From contig JAQBOU010000264.1 in the NCBI GenBank assembly GCA_028287865.1, positions 1-48,349 on the forward strand: a stretch of 48,349 nt of DNA, written 5' to 3'. The notes under the pieces are model-generated. The model did no database searches. It saw only the letters and a program-made list of their open reading frames with translations, and was not told the DNA's origin. A program made the translations under genes and the position numbers. Below, in pieces: positions 36,501-43,892 of the stretch (within the stretch, counting starts at the first letter, position 1; every line of letters starts with the position of its first letter). The DNA comes from Mucilaginibacter sp. GTDB lineage: Bacteria > Bacteroidota > Bacteroidia > Sphingobacteriales > Sphingobacteriaceae.

Positions 36501-37645
36501 TTCAAAACCAGCTGTATGTAACCACGGTAAATGAAGATTTGCACCTGAAAAGCACAATTGAGCCCATTAAAGGCTTGCGGATTGAGTTGAGTGCCTTTAA
36601 AATTCAGGACCACACCTATCAAACAAATTTTAAATCGGTTGACGGGTCAAATAATATTCAGAGTTATAACCCGGTAACCACCGGGGATTATAGCATTTCC
36701 TATTTAACCATCGGTACTGCCTTTTCAAAAATAAGCGGGATCAACAATACATCGCCAACATACCAGAAGTTTATGGACGACCGCCTCATAATTTCGCAAA
36801 GGCAGGGGAAACTTAATCCAAATTCTGGTGGTTTGGTTGTTGGCGGATATGCTGATGGCTATAGCGCTAATTCGCAAAATGTGGTGATCCCCGCATTTTT
36901 GGCTGCTTATACCGGTAAAAACGCTACCTCTTCAAATTTGAGCCAGTTTCCGAATATTCCTATTCCAAACTGGCAATTAACCTATAACGGCTTAAGCCAT
37001 ATTCCTTTTTTTAGCGATATTTTTGATTCGTTTGATGTTACGCATGGTTACCGTTCCTCCTACAATGTGGGCGGTTATACCACTTTGCTGCAATACCAGG
37101 CAGCTAACGGGGCCGTAAGCTCAAGAGATGCAAATAATGACTTCCTGCCGCTTTACCAGTTTTCATCAATAACTATTCTTGAACAGTTTGTGCCATTAGT
37201 TGGCTTTAATGCCCGGTTTAAAAACAGCATGACCGCAACGTTAGAATACCGCCAAAGCAGGTCGTTAAATTTAAGCGTGTTAAACAGCCAGCTTGCGCAG
37301 CAAAATCAAAGCGTATTGGTTTTTGGCTGGGGTTATCACACCAAAAGTTTCAGATTTCCGTTTGGCTGGTTTAGTGCCACCAAACAAAATAATGATGTAA
37401 ACTTTAAGATAGATTTCTCGCTGCAGGATAACAAAACCCTTATTTACCAGGCAGATCAGCTGGCGGCCCAGGTATCATCAGGTGCGCAAAATATTACGGT
37501 TAGACCGACAGTTGATTATGTTATTAACCAGCGTTTTAACCTGAGCTTATTTTATGATTCAAATATAACCAGGCCTTATACATCCCAAACCTTTAATACG
37601 GCGTTCACCAATTTCGGGATCAATATGAAACTATTGCTGCAATAG
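30599..37645 (+). CDS. sprA: Cell-surface protein SprA, type IX secretion outer-membrane translocon
   Basis: The 2348-residue protein is by far the largest in the window and matches SprA (about 2400 residues in Flavobacterium), the very large beta-barrel that forms the outer-membrane channel of the type IX secretion system. Signature stretches are the early YDPATNRYILYERVGN, the LPLNTTLITGSQALFG segment and the late domain with LNFGISFDRFYSEN. It has a signal peptide (hydrophobic 9-20, FAQQ cleavage near 28). The start is TTG 30599: an in-frame TAA lies at 30587-30589 and no ATG intervenes. The stop codon is inside a heptad repeat array. I see no C-terminal type IX sorting domain among the neighbours. 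Confidence 0.95.
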   Translation: MTNTFTKRIFIYIFLVSAFCGSETVFAQQQGTKKDSLPIQMPVNNKESESLRLREGIFDKDPPNLVRTIEYDPATNRYILYERVGNLLYRPPQYLTFDQYLHLKERENQRINFQQLSDNYAYQSQQPGFIPQIQVRSQTFNQIFGGSTIDIRPQGSAEAIMSGQLNQNNNPLFNTQQRNQFNFNFDQKIQLNVTGTIGDKLKITTNYNTDAQFQFENQIKLEYTGHQDEIVQKIEVGTVSMPLNTTLITGSQALFGVKAQFKFGKLDVTTIFSQQRSQPQTITIKNGSQQGSFKISASAYDANKHFFLSQFFRNNYNKALANIPLISSNVNITKIEVWTTNRTNSTTGSRDVLALMDLGENQPYNTKLIQGGAGFTGLPAGFKGPGFQQQSNSLLNNLPANTRLTNDPQNTIASYFASSGAANNYAKLTYARLLTAKEYTLHPQLGYISLNYPLNNDEVLGVAYQYTYNGVQYQVGEFSSDVPVDPNTPKVLYVKLLKNQLLKTSLPTWNLMLKNIYSLNAFQISPNNFRLNITRLNDKTDIPEEIMQEGQNTKSKLWIQLTNLDNLDAQNNKQPDGVFDYLEGITIDSQNGLVIFPELQPFGTDLASKFTAGEQDLKSRYVYQPLYDSTQTIAQQFFPQLNRYTIQGTYSSTGGSDYQLNAVNIPQGSVIVTSGALKLVEGTDFTVDYNAGRIRILNQALLSSGQPITVTVENNELFGVQQKSLYGARLNYHVSDNLILGATIMHLTEQPITQNEIVGQESISNTMYGFDANYNSPSRFLTRLVDKIPFVHTKVPSSLNFSGEFARLVPGSPSVLNFAGSQNGTSYLDDFENSQSVISVNNFNGWQISGTPQQFTESQAFNDLSYGFNRARLAFYNIDPIFYTGTTIPVSRTELSNHYVRQVLETEVFPYKQSPTGQPLPISTFDLAYYPMIRGPYNYTTTGINNDGTLQTPQSRWGGIFRGINSNDFEALNVQYIEFWVLDPFIYKPTGAGGDLYFNLGNISEDILKDGQKSLENSLPADGNFSTVGETAWGRVSKLQPVVNSFDSDPNVRKLQDVGLDGLNNADEQTKFATVVQQVKGQLSPVAASGFVADPSSDDYQYYQGPALDRAGAGILQRYSRYNGTDGNSPTAQQSQALLGLQTSAATSIPDGEDINHDNNMDRDDEYFQYKVSIRPKDMVVGQNFITDKVTSNVKLANGTTQAVTWYQFRVPINSPTSTVGGIQDFKSIRYMRMFLTGFVDTAILRFATLQLVRGEWRAFNLENNPSNVIADPSIINPPLDNSTIDVETVNIEENGNRTPIPYVVPPGIQRQTNYSNIQTTTKLNEQSLSELVSTLRDGYSRAAFRLFNNDLRQYKQLQMFIHAEGLNLRNNDVSAFIRLGADYVNNYYEYEIPLTITQPGTSDPNAIWPAANELNLQLTLLTNAKLARNNAKYNGQPWPLTLPYTLTDGHNKITIMGEPDLSKVSTVMLGVRNPLKTPATASTDDGLDKTATVWFDELRLTNFNEQGGWAAIGRVNAKLADFADVTISGNKTSVGFGTLDSKIGDRSLNDVSGYDVAANVELGKFFPDKSGMHIPAYIDVSKQISIPQYDPASGDILLTQSLNAAPTTKKRDSILNAAEDYTERKSVNFTNIHKSKTDSKAPNHLWDIENWNATVAYTEYDHHDFTTQNDFEKTYRVALAYNYSNQPKYHSPFSKIIKKNTLALLRDINYSLLPSRLNFGISFDRFYSENTLRNNDPSNYIPIPTTFDKTFTVNRVYGIGWNLSKSLTMDFDATNLSTIDEPAGRINGLKVDTLWNNILKLGRTTNYNHTVNFNYTAPINKIPGMDWVTLIAHYSTHFTWQAQPLFAINTPQFDVGNSIQNSRTIQLNPSLNFDGFYNKFPFLKKAKTNKDIDPWSRFFIGLLTSIKNISGTYTKTDGTFIPGYLPQSTFLGQDLTYNSPGIGFLLGSQADLRQTALSHGWISTDTLQNQLYVTTVNEDLHLKSTIEPIKGLRIELSAFKIQDHTYQTNFKSVDGSNNIQSYNPVTTGDYSISYLTIGTAFSKISGINNTSPTYQKFMDDRLIISQRQGKLNPNSGGLVVGGYADGYSANSQNVVIPAFLAAYTGKNATSSNLSQFPNIPIPNWQLTYNGLSHIPFFSDIFDSFDVTHGYRSSYNVGGYTTLLQYQAANGAVSSRDANNDFLPLYQFSSITILEQFVPLVGFNARFKNSMTATLEYRQSRSLNLSVLNSQLAQQNQSVLVFGWGYHTKSFRFPFGWFSATKQNNDVNFKIDFSLQDNKTLIYQADQLAAQVSSGAQNITVRPTVDYVINQRFNLSLFYDSNITRPYTSQTFNTAFTNFGINMKLLLQ

Positions 37646-37721
37646 GTTGTGGGTTGTAGGTTGCTGCAGTAGGTTGTGAGTTGTAGGTTGTAGGTTGTAG
37701 GTTGTGAGTTGTGAGTTGTAG
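37634..37721. repeat. Heptad repeat array and 27-bp duplication that contains the sprA stop codon
   Basis: From 37643 the sequence is a run of heptads, TAGGTTG, TGGGTTG, TGAGTTG, ten units in all, with one six-base interruption (37664-37669). The first heptad contains the sprA stop codon TAG (37643-37645). In addition, 37634-37660 and 37661-37687 are a tandem duplication of 27 bases with 25 identities, and the copy includes the last two sense codons of sprA. No gene is seen here. Confidence 0.8.
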
Positions 37722-37727
37722 AAAGAG

Positions 37728-37760
37728 AGACTTCCGAAGTTTTGGAAACTTCGGAAGTCT
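37728..37760. terminator. Perfect 15-bp hairpin between convergent sprA and GIN-domain gene
   Basis: AGACTTCCGAAGTTT (37728-37742) pairs without mismatch with AAACTTCGGAAGTCT (37746-37760) around a three-base TGG loop. It sits 15 bases beyond the stop of the minus-strand GIN gene and 82 beyond the sprA stop, so it may terminate both. It lacks a T tract, and its strict symmetry also fits an interspersed palindromic repeat. Confidence 0.65.
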
Positions 37761-37775
37761 GATTAACGTTCTGAT

Positions 37776-38477
37776 TTAGTCGGCCTTGCTAACGCGGCCC
37801 GAACCAACAGTCCTGCTATTAGATACAGTAGCATTGCCGGTGTACACTACGTTTCCTGAGCCTGCTATGCTTGCTGAAATTTCTTTTTCAGCATCGAAAT
37901 AAGCACTTCCGGAACCTGCGATCGCAACGGAGGCCGAGCCTGTTTTAAATTCTTTCGCATTCATTTCGCCCGACCCGGCGATGGATAACTTTGTTTCGCC
38001 GGCGCTGCCGCTTATGTGCAGAGAGCCTGATCCGCTAATGGAAGCATGAAAATTGCCTGATTTAACCGCCGAAAAGATACTGCCCGACCCGCTCAGGTTG
38101 ATGTTTACCTCTTCCCCACTTACCACGCCCTCTACCTTAATAGAGCCCGAACCTGCATTTGCCAGCGACGAGAGCGATTTTGCAGTAACGTAAACGTCAA
38201 TCCTGCCCATATGGTCGCGGTCCCATTCGTGGTGCTTAAATTTAATCTCTAACCTGCCATCTTCCACCCTTGTTTCAATTTCTTTAATAATATCGGGGCT
38301 GGCACTGATCTTTAAACTTTCTGTCCCGTCAATTTTTACATGTACTTCAAACGGCCCTGATGAGCCAATACTGTGAAAACCTGAAACCTGCCGGCTCTCT
38401 TCAGACTGTGCGGATACTTTTAGTGTTGCCGATACTAAAAGTACAGCAGCAAACATAGTGTAAACAATTTTTTTCAT
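37776..38477 (-). CDS. Secreted head GIN domain protein (DUF2807)
   Basis: The 233-residue exported protein has a signal peptide ending in KVSAQ (cleavage near 24). The mature part is a single-stranded right-handed beta-helix-like GIN domain with a glycine-serine word, (A/S)GSG, at regular spacing: AGSGSIKVEG, SGSGSIFSAV, SGSGSLHISG, AGSGEMNAKE, AGSGSAYFDA, AGSGNVVYTG and VGSGRVSKAD, seven rungs about 18-20 residues apart. The function is unknown; similar proteins are outer-surface adhesin-like in Bacteroidota. It is transcribed on the minus strand, convergent with sprA, and separated by 106 bases from the AsmA-like gene downstream of its start. Confidence 0.85.
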   Translation of the reverse strand: MKKIVYTMFAAVLLVSATLKVSAQSEESRQVSGFHSIGSSGPFEVHVKIDGTESLKISASPDIIKEIETRVEDGRLEIKFKHHEWDRDHMGRIDVYVTAKSLSSLANAGSGSIKVEGVVSGEEVNINLSGSGSIFSAVKSGNFHASISGSGSLHISGSAGETKLSIAGSGEMNAKEFKTGSASVAIAGSGSAYFDAEKEISASIAGSGNVVYTGNATVSNSRTVGSGRVSKAD

Positions 38478-38583
38478 GATGTTTGTTTATTACATAAGAT
38501 GCAGCGAGTGGATGATATGTTGCATAGGTTAGGTTTTTTTGTGGACAAACTAAAAGGCTTTACAGCTTTACAGGTCTGATTAG

Positions 38584-40401
38584 TCAGGCTTCACTCTTTT
38601 CTAATTTCTTTTCTGCCCTTTTTGCTCTTCGTGCGGCCCTGCGTTCTTTTCGCTGCTCCTTTTTAATTTTGTGGTTTTGCTTATTTATAGCCTGCTTGCT
38701 TATCATGGCGGTAGCCGCGTCCTGTGTTTGTTTATTTAAACCAACAGACGGTTTAATACCGCTCAGCAGGGTTTGCCAAACAAATTTAAAAAATGGTATC
38801 TCGAACGTTCGGGAATAATCGGTATAAAATACGCGGGGCTGACCACCTGCTATATCAGGGTTGTCGTGTTTAATAATAAATGTATTGGCATAAAACGAAG
38901 CAATTGTCTGGCTTTTTAAATTATCATGGGTGGTATCGGCTTTTAATATAGTAACTTTAAGATCATTGTATAAAACATCCACTTTTCCTCTCGCCTTTTC
39001 TTTGTCTGCCTTAAGGTCGAAGTCAAGCTGCCTTAATTTTCCTGAGGTGATTTTTACCATTGTTAACGGCATGATAGCTGAATTTACCGCTTTTAAGTCC
39101 ATGGAGCCCAGGGTGCCTTTACAGGTGAAGCTATTGTTTTTATCTGTTAAATTAAAAGTAAGCCAAAGGTTAAGCTTTCCGCGGTTCATAAAGTAACTGC
39201 TAAGCTGTATAGCACTGATGTTATTTTTTTGAAGCGCCGCCGGGTTAGTGGTAACATTTAAAAAGCGCCCGCTGGTGTTATTGAAAGAAATAGAGCCTGT
39301 TTTATTTGATTTTTTATTATATTCAGTATAAACCACATTTATGTGATTTACCCTAACGGTATCTATCTTCATATCCGCGTTTATTTTAAAAAGGCCAACG
39401 TTTGGGAATGTTGCTACCCGGTCTGTTTTAGGTTGGGTTATATTAGGATTCCCAAAAATTTCAATATTCCCCTTGCTTAAAACCAGGCTTGATGCATTAA
39501 GGATGCGGTATTTATGATAATTTAAAAAATCGAAATGATTTAGCCGCACAGAATCCAGGTGCATGGTAAACTTGTCTTTTTTGCTTTTTGAAAAGAATGT
39601 ATTGCTGCCAACGGGCTTTAGCGTTAACCCCTCTACATCCAATTGAGATTTTAAGGTGGAAAGTTTAAGGTGATTGATATGATAGGTGTATAAGCCGTTG
39701 GTTGATTTAGCTGTATAATTATTTAATTCGGCTATAACATCCTTGCAATAAAGCAACCTCGAACGGTCAGTTTGTGTGGCAGAATCTATTAACAGATCGT
39801 GTGCGCTTAAATTCATCTCTTTAAGGGTGGAGATAGCCACTTTATTGCCCGAATAATCTTCGTATCTGAATTTAACATCGCCTAAAACAATATTCCCAAT
39901 ATGAATGGAATGCAGGCTTTTAGAAATTTTTTGCCATGGAGTGCGGTTGTCTTTTACTACAGTATCTTTAGTGTGGTTTAGCTGATAGCTGACATTTAGC
40001 TCCGGATTGTTCAAAATAATTTCACCAATCTCCAGCCGATGCTGAAAGTATAATGTAAAGGGATGGATATGCAGTATGGTAAGCCTTTTGATATGAAGCT
40101 CCACCAAATTATTGGGAGCCAGATGCTGTTCTTTTTTTCGGTTATAAACTGCAGTATCAGGCTTTAATGTGATATTATAAATTACTACACTGCCACGCAG
40201 CACATGCAGTTCGGCATCTGAAAAATCAACATTATATAACCCGTCGCTACTGGTTGAAACCACATCCTTTACCTTAGCGGCTAATATGGGCGACCAATAG
40301 TTATTTATAAATATTGCGATAATTAAAATAAGGGAGATGACTATAATAGAAATAACGGCCGTTACCTTTTGCCATTTATGCTGTAAAAATTTAACTGTCA
40401 T
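38584..40401 (-). CDS. AsmA-like membrane-anchored periplasmic protein, second of a tandem pair
   Basis: The 605-residue protein has one N-terminal transmembrane helix (about 14-34) and a long beta-rich periplasmic region. Its pattern of repeated strands with DLKAVNSAIMPLTMVKITSG and GKLRQLDFDLKADKEKARGK fits the AsmA/DUF748-like family, which in other bacteria helps move lipids between membranes. It is a paralogue of the gene just upstream: both share W-x-PIL, SS-D-x-LY, LxPDTxVYN and a C-terminal KPSVG motif. The last 35 or so residues are strongly basic (Lys/Arg/Glu-rich). Start and the upstream stop share one base (TAATG), so translation is coupled. Substrate unknown. Confidence 0.7.
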   Translation of the reverse strand: MTVKFLQHKWQKVTAVISIIVISLILIIAIFINNYWSPILAAKVKDVVSTSSDGLYNVDFSDAELHVLRGSVVIYNITLKPDTAVYNRKKEQHLAPNNLVELHIKRLTILHIHPFTLYFQHRLEIGEIILNNPELNVSYQLNHTKDTVVKDNRTPWQKISKSLHSIHIGNIVLGDVKFRYEDYSGNKVAISTLKEMNLSAHDLLIDSATQTDRSRLLYCKDVIAELNNYTAKSTNGLYTYHINHLKLSTLKSQLDVEGLTLKPVGSNTFFSKSKKDKFTMHLDSVRLNHFDFLNYHKYRILNASSLVLSKGNIEIFGNPNITQPKTDRVATFPNVGLFKINADMKIDTVRVNHINVVYTEYNKKSNKTGSISFNNTSGRFLNVTTNPAALQKNNISAIQLSSYFMNRGKLNLWLTFNLTDKNNSFTCKGTLGSMDLKAVNSAIMPLTMVKITSGKLRQLDFDLKADKEKARGKVDVLYNDLKVTILKADTTHDNLKSQTIASFYANTFIIKHDNPDIAGGQPRVFYTDYSRTFEIPFFKFVWQTLLSGIKPSVGLNKQTQDAATAMISKQAINKQNHKIKKEQRKERRAARRAKRAEKKLEKSEA

Positions 40402-42266
40402 TAATTCCCTTTGTTTACCTTACTTTGTTTTATTGAATCTTTTTTAGCCTGCCGTTCTTTTTTACGTTCGTCTCTTTTTGCTTTCCTGTCTGCTTTAAAC
40501 CGGTTAAATTTATCAACTAAATTACTAACCTTTACTATTGCATTGTCAACTTTAGTCTCGGTTTTTTTATCAAAGCCTACGCTGGGCTTCAATCCATCCA
40601 GCAATCCTTTGTATAAAAAACTAAAAAAAGAAATGGTTGGGTCACGCTTTAAATCAATAGGCCCCGGTCTGAAATTACCTTTATTATCGGGATTATTGTT
40701 GGCAATGATCAATTTATTAGCCAGCATAGAAACCAACCCCTGTTTTTGCAGTCCGGGTTTGCCCTCCACTTTTTTAAGCAACTGGATATTTAAGTTTTTA
40801 TAATAAAACTCAAGTTTGCCCTTCCCGCTATAATTACTTGCATTAACGTTAAATGTTAGTTTTTCGATATCAGCTGATTGTACGTGCACAAGGGCCAATG
40901 GTTTTACCAATTTATCCAATATTTTACCGTCAAACTTACCCAGCTCTCCCGAATAATTGAAAGCTCCGTCTTTAGCTCTTAAATTAAATTTAAAATTTAC
41001 CTGCAAAGACCCGGCGTCCATAAAACGGGTATTAATATAGGCCCGCATATAGGGGTTTATTTTTTTTTGGTCATCATCATTGGTAACGTTTAAAATATAA
41101 CCGTTTGTATGGGTAAACAGTATCTCACCTGTTGCGCCGGAAGTGGCATCAGTTTCTGAATAATTGATAGTAGCGTTTTTTATGTTTAACCGCTGTAACC
41201 GCATATCCAGTGCTACGTTTTGAAGGGCCTGTTGCGGATCTTTACCAACTTTGCTTGTTTTTTTGCCTTTATAAGCATTGTTACTATATATCTGCACGTC
41301 GGGTTTTATAATATCCATTGTGCCGGCGTATAATACCTGGTCGCGCAAAAAACTTTGCAGGTCGATATCGTTAATAGCTATTTGCTTAAACTTTAGGGTA
41401 TAAATATCACCTGCAACCCCGGTTTTTTTATAAAAATCAATACGGTTGTAACGGGGCAAAAACGTTACTTTATCAAGCACTATTTTTCTTTGCGAGGTAG
41501 AAAAATAAATTTTTTTCAAATCAGCTTCATACAAACTGTCCGGTGTTGCTATATGATAATCATGCACGGTAACATCCACTCCCTTGGTATAATAAAAACG
41601 ATTGGGATCTTTGCCCGACAGGGAATCAATAACAATATCAGAAATATTTATGTCCAGGTGCTTTAAAGCGGTGCTTTTAGTTACCGGCTTGCTCTTATTT
41701 ATATAATTTAAACTGATGTCCTTAAGTGAAATAGAATCAATCCGAACCTGCTTAAAGATGCTTTTAATGATCTGATAAGGGCTTTTTGGTTTACCTACTT
41801 TTACCGTGTCATTAAAGGCATATCTTTTGTTTATAATAGTGAGGCTTGGTTTTTCAATGGAGATATTATCAATATTCAATATTTTTTCCTGGTAGGCCTT
41901 TCTGGCCCCTACGTTTTGGATGGAGAGTTTTTTTACACTTAATATAAATAAATTATCAGGCGCTTTTTTTAAGGCGACTAATTTATTGTAAACGTTGGTA
42001 TCGGGCACCAGCCTGAAATCAGAGAGCGTTGCGTTGCCTGATGTAATGTTAAGGTCAAAATCTGAATATTCAATATGATATAAACTATCACTTGATTGTA
42101 CCACCAGCTCTTTTAACCTTTGCTGTAAAATAGGTTTCCACCTGTTGCCGGCAAGGTAATTATGATACAAATAATAGCCTGAGCCGCAAATAATAACAAC
42201 TATTGTTAATAAAACAAAAGGCCATATTCTCCTTATTTTTTTTGGGGGTATCTCTGGTGGTATCAC
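40401..42266 (-). CDS. AsmA-like membrane-anchored periplasmic protein, first of a tandem pair
   Basis: The 621-residue protein has a Pro-rich cytoplasmic N-terminus (MIPPEIPPKKIRR), one transmembrane helix (about 14-33) and a beta-rich periplasmic region. Diagnostic similarity to the following gene is seen in RWKPILQQRLKELVVQSSD, LVPDTNVYN and GLKPSVGFDKK. AsmA/DUF748-like proteins are implicated in lipid transport across the periplasm; that is family-level knowledge, not shown here. The C-terminus is basic, rich in Lys and Arg, as in its paralogue. The stop overlaps the next start by one base. The gene is divergent from miaB across 117 bases. Confidence 0.7.
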   Translation of the reverse strand: MIPPEIPPKKIRRIWPFVLLTIVVIICGSGYYLYHNYLAGNRWKPILQQRLKELVVQSSDSLYHIEYSDFDLNITSGNATLSDFRLVPDTNVYNKLVALKKAPDNLFILSVKKLSIQNVGARKAYQEKILNIDNISIEKPSLTIINKRYAFNDTVKVGKPKSPYQIIKSIFKQVRIDSISLKDISLNYINKSKPVTKSTALKHLDINISDIVIDSLSGKDPNRFYYTKGVDVTVHDYHIATPDSLYEADLKKIYFSTSQRKIVLDKVTFLPRYNRIDFYKKTGVAGDIYTLKFKQIAINDIDLQSFLRDQVLYAGTMDIIKPDVQIYSNNAYKGKKTSKVGKDPQQALQNVALDMRLQRLNIKNATINYSETDATSGATGEILFTHTNGYILNVTNDDDQKKINPYMRAYINTRFMDAGSLQVNFKFNLRAKDGAFNYSGELGKFDGKILDKLVKPLALVHVQSADIEKLTFNVNASNYSGKGKLEFYYKNLNIQLLKKVEGKPGLQKQGLVSMLANKLIIANNNPDNKGNFRPGPIDLKRDPTISFFSFLYKGLLDGLKPSVGFDKKTETKVDNAIVKVSNLVDKFNRFKADRKAKRDERKKERQAKKDSIKQSKVNKGN

Positions 42267-42352
42267 GGCTTTCTGTGTTATTGTAAGTTACAACAATATA
42301 TTTTAGATTTTGTTATTGCTGACAATCTGTCACGCTGTATTTAAATTTTATG

Positions 42353-42360
42353 TATTTTTG
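42353..42360 (+). promoter_or_regulatory. -7 promoter element before miaB
   Basis: TATTTTTG fully matches TAnnTTTG and ends 23 bases before the miaB ATG. A -33 element is not obvious at the usual spacing. The 117-base region also serves the divergent AsmA-like operon. Confidence 0.42.
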
Positions 42361-42383
42361 CAGTCTAAATTTTTATAATAAAG

Positions 42384-43892
42384 ATGGATTTGCTTATTCC
42401 GGATAAGGTACATGATGAGAGCAGGCAGGGTGAGGCCTTGGTTTTAGGGCAGGTTAGCGGTAAACACAATGGCCGTAAACTTTACATTGAAAGTTATGGT
42501 TGTGCCATGAATTTCTCTGATAGTGAGATCGTAGCTTCCATTTTGCTGGAACAGGGATTTGAAACTACATCAGATTTTAACGTGGCCGATGTTATTTTTA
42601 TAAATACCTGCTCCATTCGTGAAAATGCTGAACAACGCGTTCGTAACCGCTTGCGCGAATTTACGATAGCCAAAGTTAAAAATCCGGGCCTGGTGGTAGG
42701 TGTGCTGGGTTGCATGGCCGAGCGTTTAAAGGCCAAATTTTTAGAAGAGGAAAAATTGGTTGATGTAGTGGTGGGCCCGGATGCCTATCGTGATCTGCCT
42801 AATTTAATAGAACAGGTTGACAGCGGTCAGAAAGCAGTGAACGTTCTTTTATCCCGCGAAGAAACATATGCAGACATAAGCCCGGTACGTTTAAACAGCA
42901 ACGGGATTAATGCTTTTGTATCTATTATGCGAGGCTGCGACAATATGTGTTCATTTTGCGTAGTGCCGTTTACCCGTGGCCGCGAACGCAGCCGCGACCC
43001 GCAATCAATTGTTAAAGAATGTACCGACCTGTTTAACCAGGGATACCGTGAAGTTACCTTACTTGGGCAGAATGTGGATTCTTATAAATGGGGACAGCAA
43101 AGTCCGAAAGTAGGGGAGTCCGAAAGTCCGGAAGCAGGAAGTTATAATTTAGAAAATCAAAAAGTCTCCCCAACAGGGAAAGATTTAGAGGGGGCAGGAG
43201 TTGTTAACTTTGCCAGCCTGCTGGAGATGGTTGCCTCTATAAACTCTGAACTGCGGGTGCGTTTTTCAACATCCCATCCAAAGGATATCACTGACGAGGT
43301 TTTGTACACCATTAAAAAATACGACAACATCTGCAAATACATTCATCTGCCTGTACAATCTGGCAATAGCAGGGTATTGGAGCTGATGAACCGTACTTAT
43401 GACCGGGATTGGTATACCGGGCGTATTGATGCCATCCGTCGTATTATACCTGAATGTGCTATCTCAACGGATGTAATTACGGGTTTTTGTACCGAAACCG
43501 ACCAGGAGCACCAGGATACTTTGAGCATGATGGATTACGTGAATTACGATTTTGCTTACATGTTTATGTACTCTGAACGACCGGGGACCTTAGCTGCCAA
43601 ACGATATGCTGATGATATACCCGATGCTGTTAAACGCAGCCGTTTAAAAGAAATAGTAGCAAAGCAGCAGGAGCACTCTTATTTAAGGTTACAAAAATTG
43701 GTAGGCACAACACAAAAAGTATTGATTGAAGGTTTCTCTAAAAAGTCGGATAACGATTATTGCGGCAGGAGCGATCAAAATGCCATGGTTGTTTTCCCGG
43801 TAAGCGAAAACTATAAACCTGGTCAATATGTAAAAGTGAAAATAGAAAGAAGCACAACGGCAACGTTGATAGGCGTCCCCCAAACCCCCTAA
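42384..43892 (+). CDS. miaB: tRNA-2-methylthio-N6-dimethylallyladenosine synthase MiaB, with an in-frame repeat-derived insertion
   Basis: The 502-residue radical-SAM methylthiotransferase adds the 2-methylthio group to i6A37 of tRNAs. The N-terminal UPF0004 domain has Cys40, Cys76 and Cys110; the radical-SAM motif GCDNMCSFC gives Cys185, Cys189 and Cys192; a TRAM domain ends the protein. All key residues are intact. Homologues are usually 440-480 residues. The excess lies at about residues 237-273, between [11 protein letters not shown] and [10 protein letters not shown], where Ser/Gly/Glu-rich sequence is encoded by word repeats. The last residues and the TAA stop (43890-43892) lie within a palindromic repeat. 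Confidence 0.93.
   Translation: MDLLIPDKVHDESRQGEALVLGQVSGKHNGRKLYIESYGCAMNFSDSEIVASILLEQGFETTSDFNVADVIFINTCSIRENAEQRVRNRLREFTIAKVKNPGLVVGVLGCMAERLKAKFLEEEKLVDVVVGPDAYRDLPNLIEQVDSGQKAVNVLLSREETYADISPVRLNSNGINAFVSIMRGCDNMCSFCVVPFTRGRERSRDPQSIVKECTDLFNQGYREVTLLGQNVDSYKWGQQSPKVGESESPEAGSYNLENQKVSPTGKDLEGAGVVNFASLLEMVASINSELRVRFSTSHPKDITDEVLYTIKKYDNICKYIHLPVQSGNSRVLELMNRTYDRDWYTGRIDAIRRIIPECAISTDVITGFCTETDQEHQDTLSMMDYVNYDFAYMFMYSERPGTLAAKRYADDIPDAVKRSRLKEIVAKQQEHSYLRLQKLVGTTQKVLIEGFSKKSDNDYCGRSDQNAMVVFPVSENYKPGQYVKVKIERSTTATLIGVPQTP
43092..43198 (+). repeat. In-frame repeat insertion inside miaB
   Basis: Two parts can be seen. First, AGTCCGAAAGT occurs at 43101-43111 and again at 43117-43127, with further near-copies to 43142. 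Second, 43161-43198 contains AAAGTCTCCCCAACAGGG and then GATTTAGAGGGGGCAGG, which resembles palindromic intergenic repeats of this group. There is no stop in the miaB frame, and the flanking protein sequence resumes normally. Confidence 0.7.

Noticed and set aside
37643-37721. Heptad array as a CRISPR or minisatellite-type locus
   Set aside because: Units are 7 bases without spacers of unique sequence, and no cas gene is near; it is a simple repeat.
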